5,502 nt of DNA from a bacterium ADurb.Bin374. Its GTDB lineage: Bacteria; Riflebacteria; Ozemobacteria; Ozemobacterales; Ozemobacteraceae. Within the stretch, counting starts at the first letter, position 1. Every line of letters begins with the position of its first letter. This document shows positions 4,394-5,502 of this stretch, one piece after another. The notes beneath the pieces were generated by a model that was given only the letters and a program-made list of their open reading frames with translations, had not been told where the DNA came from and did not search any database. The DNA lies in assembly GCA_002068715.1 (NCBI GenBank), contig MWAR01000135.1:1-5502 (forward strand), given 5' to 3'. Position numbers and translations under genes: made by a program.

Positions 4394-5502
4394 TCATTCC
4401 ATGTAAAATTCTTTGAGTTTTTTCGAGCGACTCGGATGGCGAAGTTTCCGGAGAGCTTTCGCCTCGATCTGGCGGATGCGCTCGCGGGTGACGCCGAACT
4501 TCTGGCCGACTTCCTCGAGGGTTCTCTGCCAGCCGTCTTCGAGACCGAACCGGTATTTGATGACCTTCGACTCGCGCTCGGTCAGGGTCGAGAGAACGCG
4601 ATTGATCTGCTCCTTGAGGATGTTGTTGAACGCGGTTTCGGCCGGCGGCAGGGCCGACTTGTCCTCGACGAAATCGCCGAGATGCGAGTCTTCCTCGCCA
4701 TTGATCGGCGTTTCGAGCGAGATCGGGTCCATCGCCGTCTTCATGATGTTCTTGACCTTCTCGACCGGCAGGCCGACCTCGAGAGCGAGTTCCTCGACGG
4801 CCGGATCGCGGCCGAGCTTCTGGACCAGCTTGCGGCTCGCCTTGCGGAGCTTGTTGATCGTCTCGATCATATGGACCGGAATGCGGATGGTGCGCGCCTG
4901 ATCCGCGATCGAGCGCGTGATGGCCTGGCGGATCCACCACGTGGCGTAAGTCGAGAACTTGTAGCCGCGGCGGTATTTGAACTTCTCGACCGCGCGTATC
5001 AGGCCCTGGTTGCCTTCCTGGATGAGGTCGAGAAAGAGGAGACCGCGCTTGGTGTATTTTTTCGCGACCGAGACGACGAGGCGCAGGTTCGCCTCGATCA
5101 GCTTCCGCTGGGCTTCCTGGTCGCCGTGCTCGATGCGCTTCGCGAGAGTGACTTCCTCCTGCATGGTGAGAAGCTTGATCTTGCCGATCTCGCGGAGGTA
5201 TACGCGAACCGAGTCATCGATGTCGTCGAAGTCTTCCTGGGCCTCGACATAGTTCTCGTCCTTCTTTTCCTCCGGCATCCGGAGCTTTTCCTTGAGCTGG
5301 ATCTCGTCGTCGTCGACCAGCTCGACGTTGGCTTCCATCAGCTCGGTGACGACGGTCTCGAACGCTTCGGTGTCGAGCCCGTCGGGCAGCGCGCTGTTGA
5401 TTTCCTGGTAGCTCAGGTAGCCCTGCTTTTTGCCTTTTTCGATCAGCTCGGCGCGGATCGCTTCGAGCGATTTACCCGCCGGACCCGAGGTCGGGGCCGG
5501 CG
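4394..5502 (-). CDS. rpoD: Primary sigma factor RpoD/SigA (C-terminal 368 residues, N-terminus beyond right edge)
   Basis: The housekeeping sigma-70 subunit, which directs RNA polymerase to -35/-10 promoters. The frame is open to the window end, so the internal Met at 5338 is not the start: 54 residues before it (for example [20 protein letters not shown]) are typical sigma region 1.1. In fragment numbering, region 1.2 is [12 protein letters not shown] (95-106). It runs almost directly into region 2, without the long insert of enterobacterial RpoD. Region 2.1-2.4 includes [22 protein letters not shown] and [20 protein letters not shown] (179-198), which melts and reads the -10. Region 3 covers about 220-290 with PISLETPI. 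Region 4.2 has the -35-reading helix-turn-helix [20 protein letters not shown] (327-346), followed by [18 protein letters not shown]. All regions are intact. The position after EGN, usually Ile, is Gln. The TGA at 4394-4396 is followed closely by the tRNA pair. Confidence 0.97.
   Translation of the reverse strand, partial: PAPTSGPAGKSLEAIRAELIEKGKKQGYLSYQEINSALPDGLDTEAFETVVTELMEANVELVDDDEIQLKEKLRMPEEKKDENYVEAQEDFDDIDDSVRVYLREIGKIKLLTMQEEVTLAKRIEHGDQEAQRKLIEANLRLVVSVAKKYTKRGLLFLDLIQEGNQGLIRAVEKFKYRRGYKFSTYATWWIRQAITRSIADQARTIRIPVHMIETINKLRKASRKLVQKLGRDPAVEELALEVGLPVEKVKNIMKTAMDPISLETPINGEEDSHLGDFVEDKSALPPAETAFNNILKEQINRVLSTLTERESKVIKYRFGLEDGWQRTLEEVGQKFGVTRERIRQIEAKALRKLRHPSRSKKLKEFYME

Noticed and set aside
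4394..5338. rpoD starting at the Met at 5338 as a complete 314-residue sigma factor
   Set aside because: The frame continues without a stop to the window edge and the preceding 54 residues are recognisable sigma region 1.1, so this Met is internal.

Overview
The window is bacterial chromosomal DNA, moderately GC-rich, with conserved housekeeping genes at both ends and accessory sequence between them. The phylum cannot be fixed from the sequence. The primary sigma factor has a compact layout, with region 1.2 running almost directly into region 2. The tRNAs have no encoded CCA. A secreted metallopeptidase carries a classical signal peptide. The several short foldback repeats in the intergenic gaps fit a deep-branching or metagenome-derived lineage, but that is inference only.

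Layout. The left edge (1-764, minus) holds the N-terminal 254 residues of ClpX, running off the window. A gap of about 360 bp follows, with a hairpin next to the clpX ribosome binding site and a foldback repeat flanked by short direct repeats. Then comes a divergent plus-strand gene (1124-1948) for a 274-residue protein with two cyclic-nucleotide-binding folds and no DNA-binding domain. A gap of about 350 bp contains an element bounded by inverted triple octamers, and ends in a strong, symmetrical intrinsic terminator (2251-2288). This terminator serves the convergent minus-strand gene for a secreted M4/M36-type zinc metallopeptidase (2300-3937). Upstream of the protease lie a C7A7 tract, a 22-bp foldback repeat and a second small palindromic region. 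The right part is a minus-strand cluster: rpoD (4394 to beyond 5502, N-terminus off-window), a tRNA with CAT anticodon that looks like lysidine-type Ile2 (4276-4348), tRNA-Glu(TTC) (4181-4253), and a perfect 13-bp hairpin that may end the transcript. A plausible promoter for the tRNAs lies just after the rpoD stop.

How the genes relate. ClpX (protein unfolding), RpoD (general transcription) and the tRNAs are core functions. No single pathway joins them to the cNMP-binding protein or the protease. I see no convincing new multi-gene system. The points most worth checking are the altered RKH loop of ClpX, the clpX/cNMP-protein divergent pair without clpP alongside, the tRNA identity, and three separate intergenic foldback elements.
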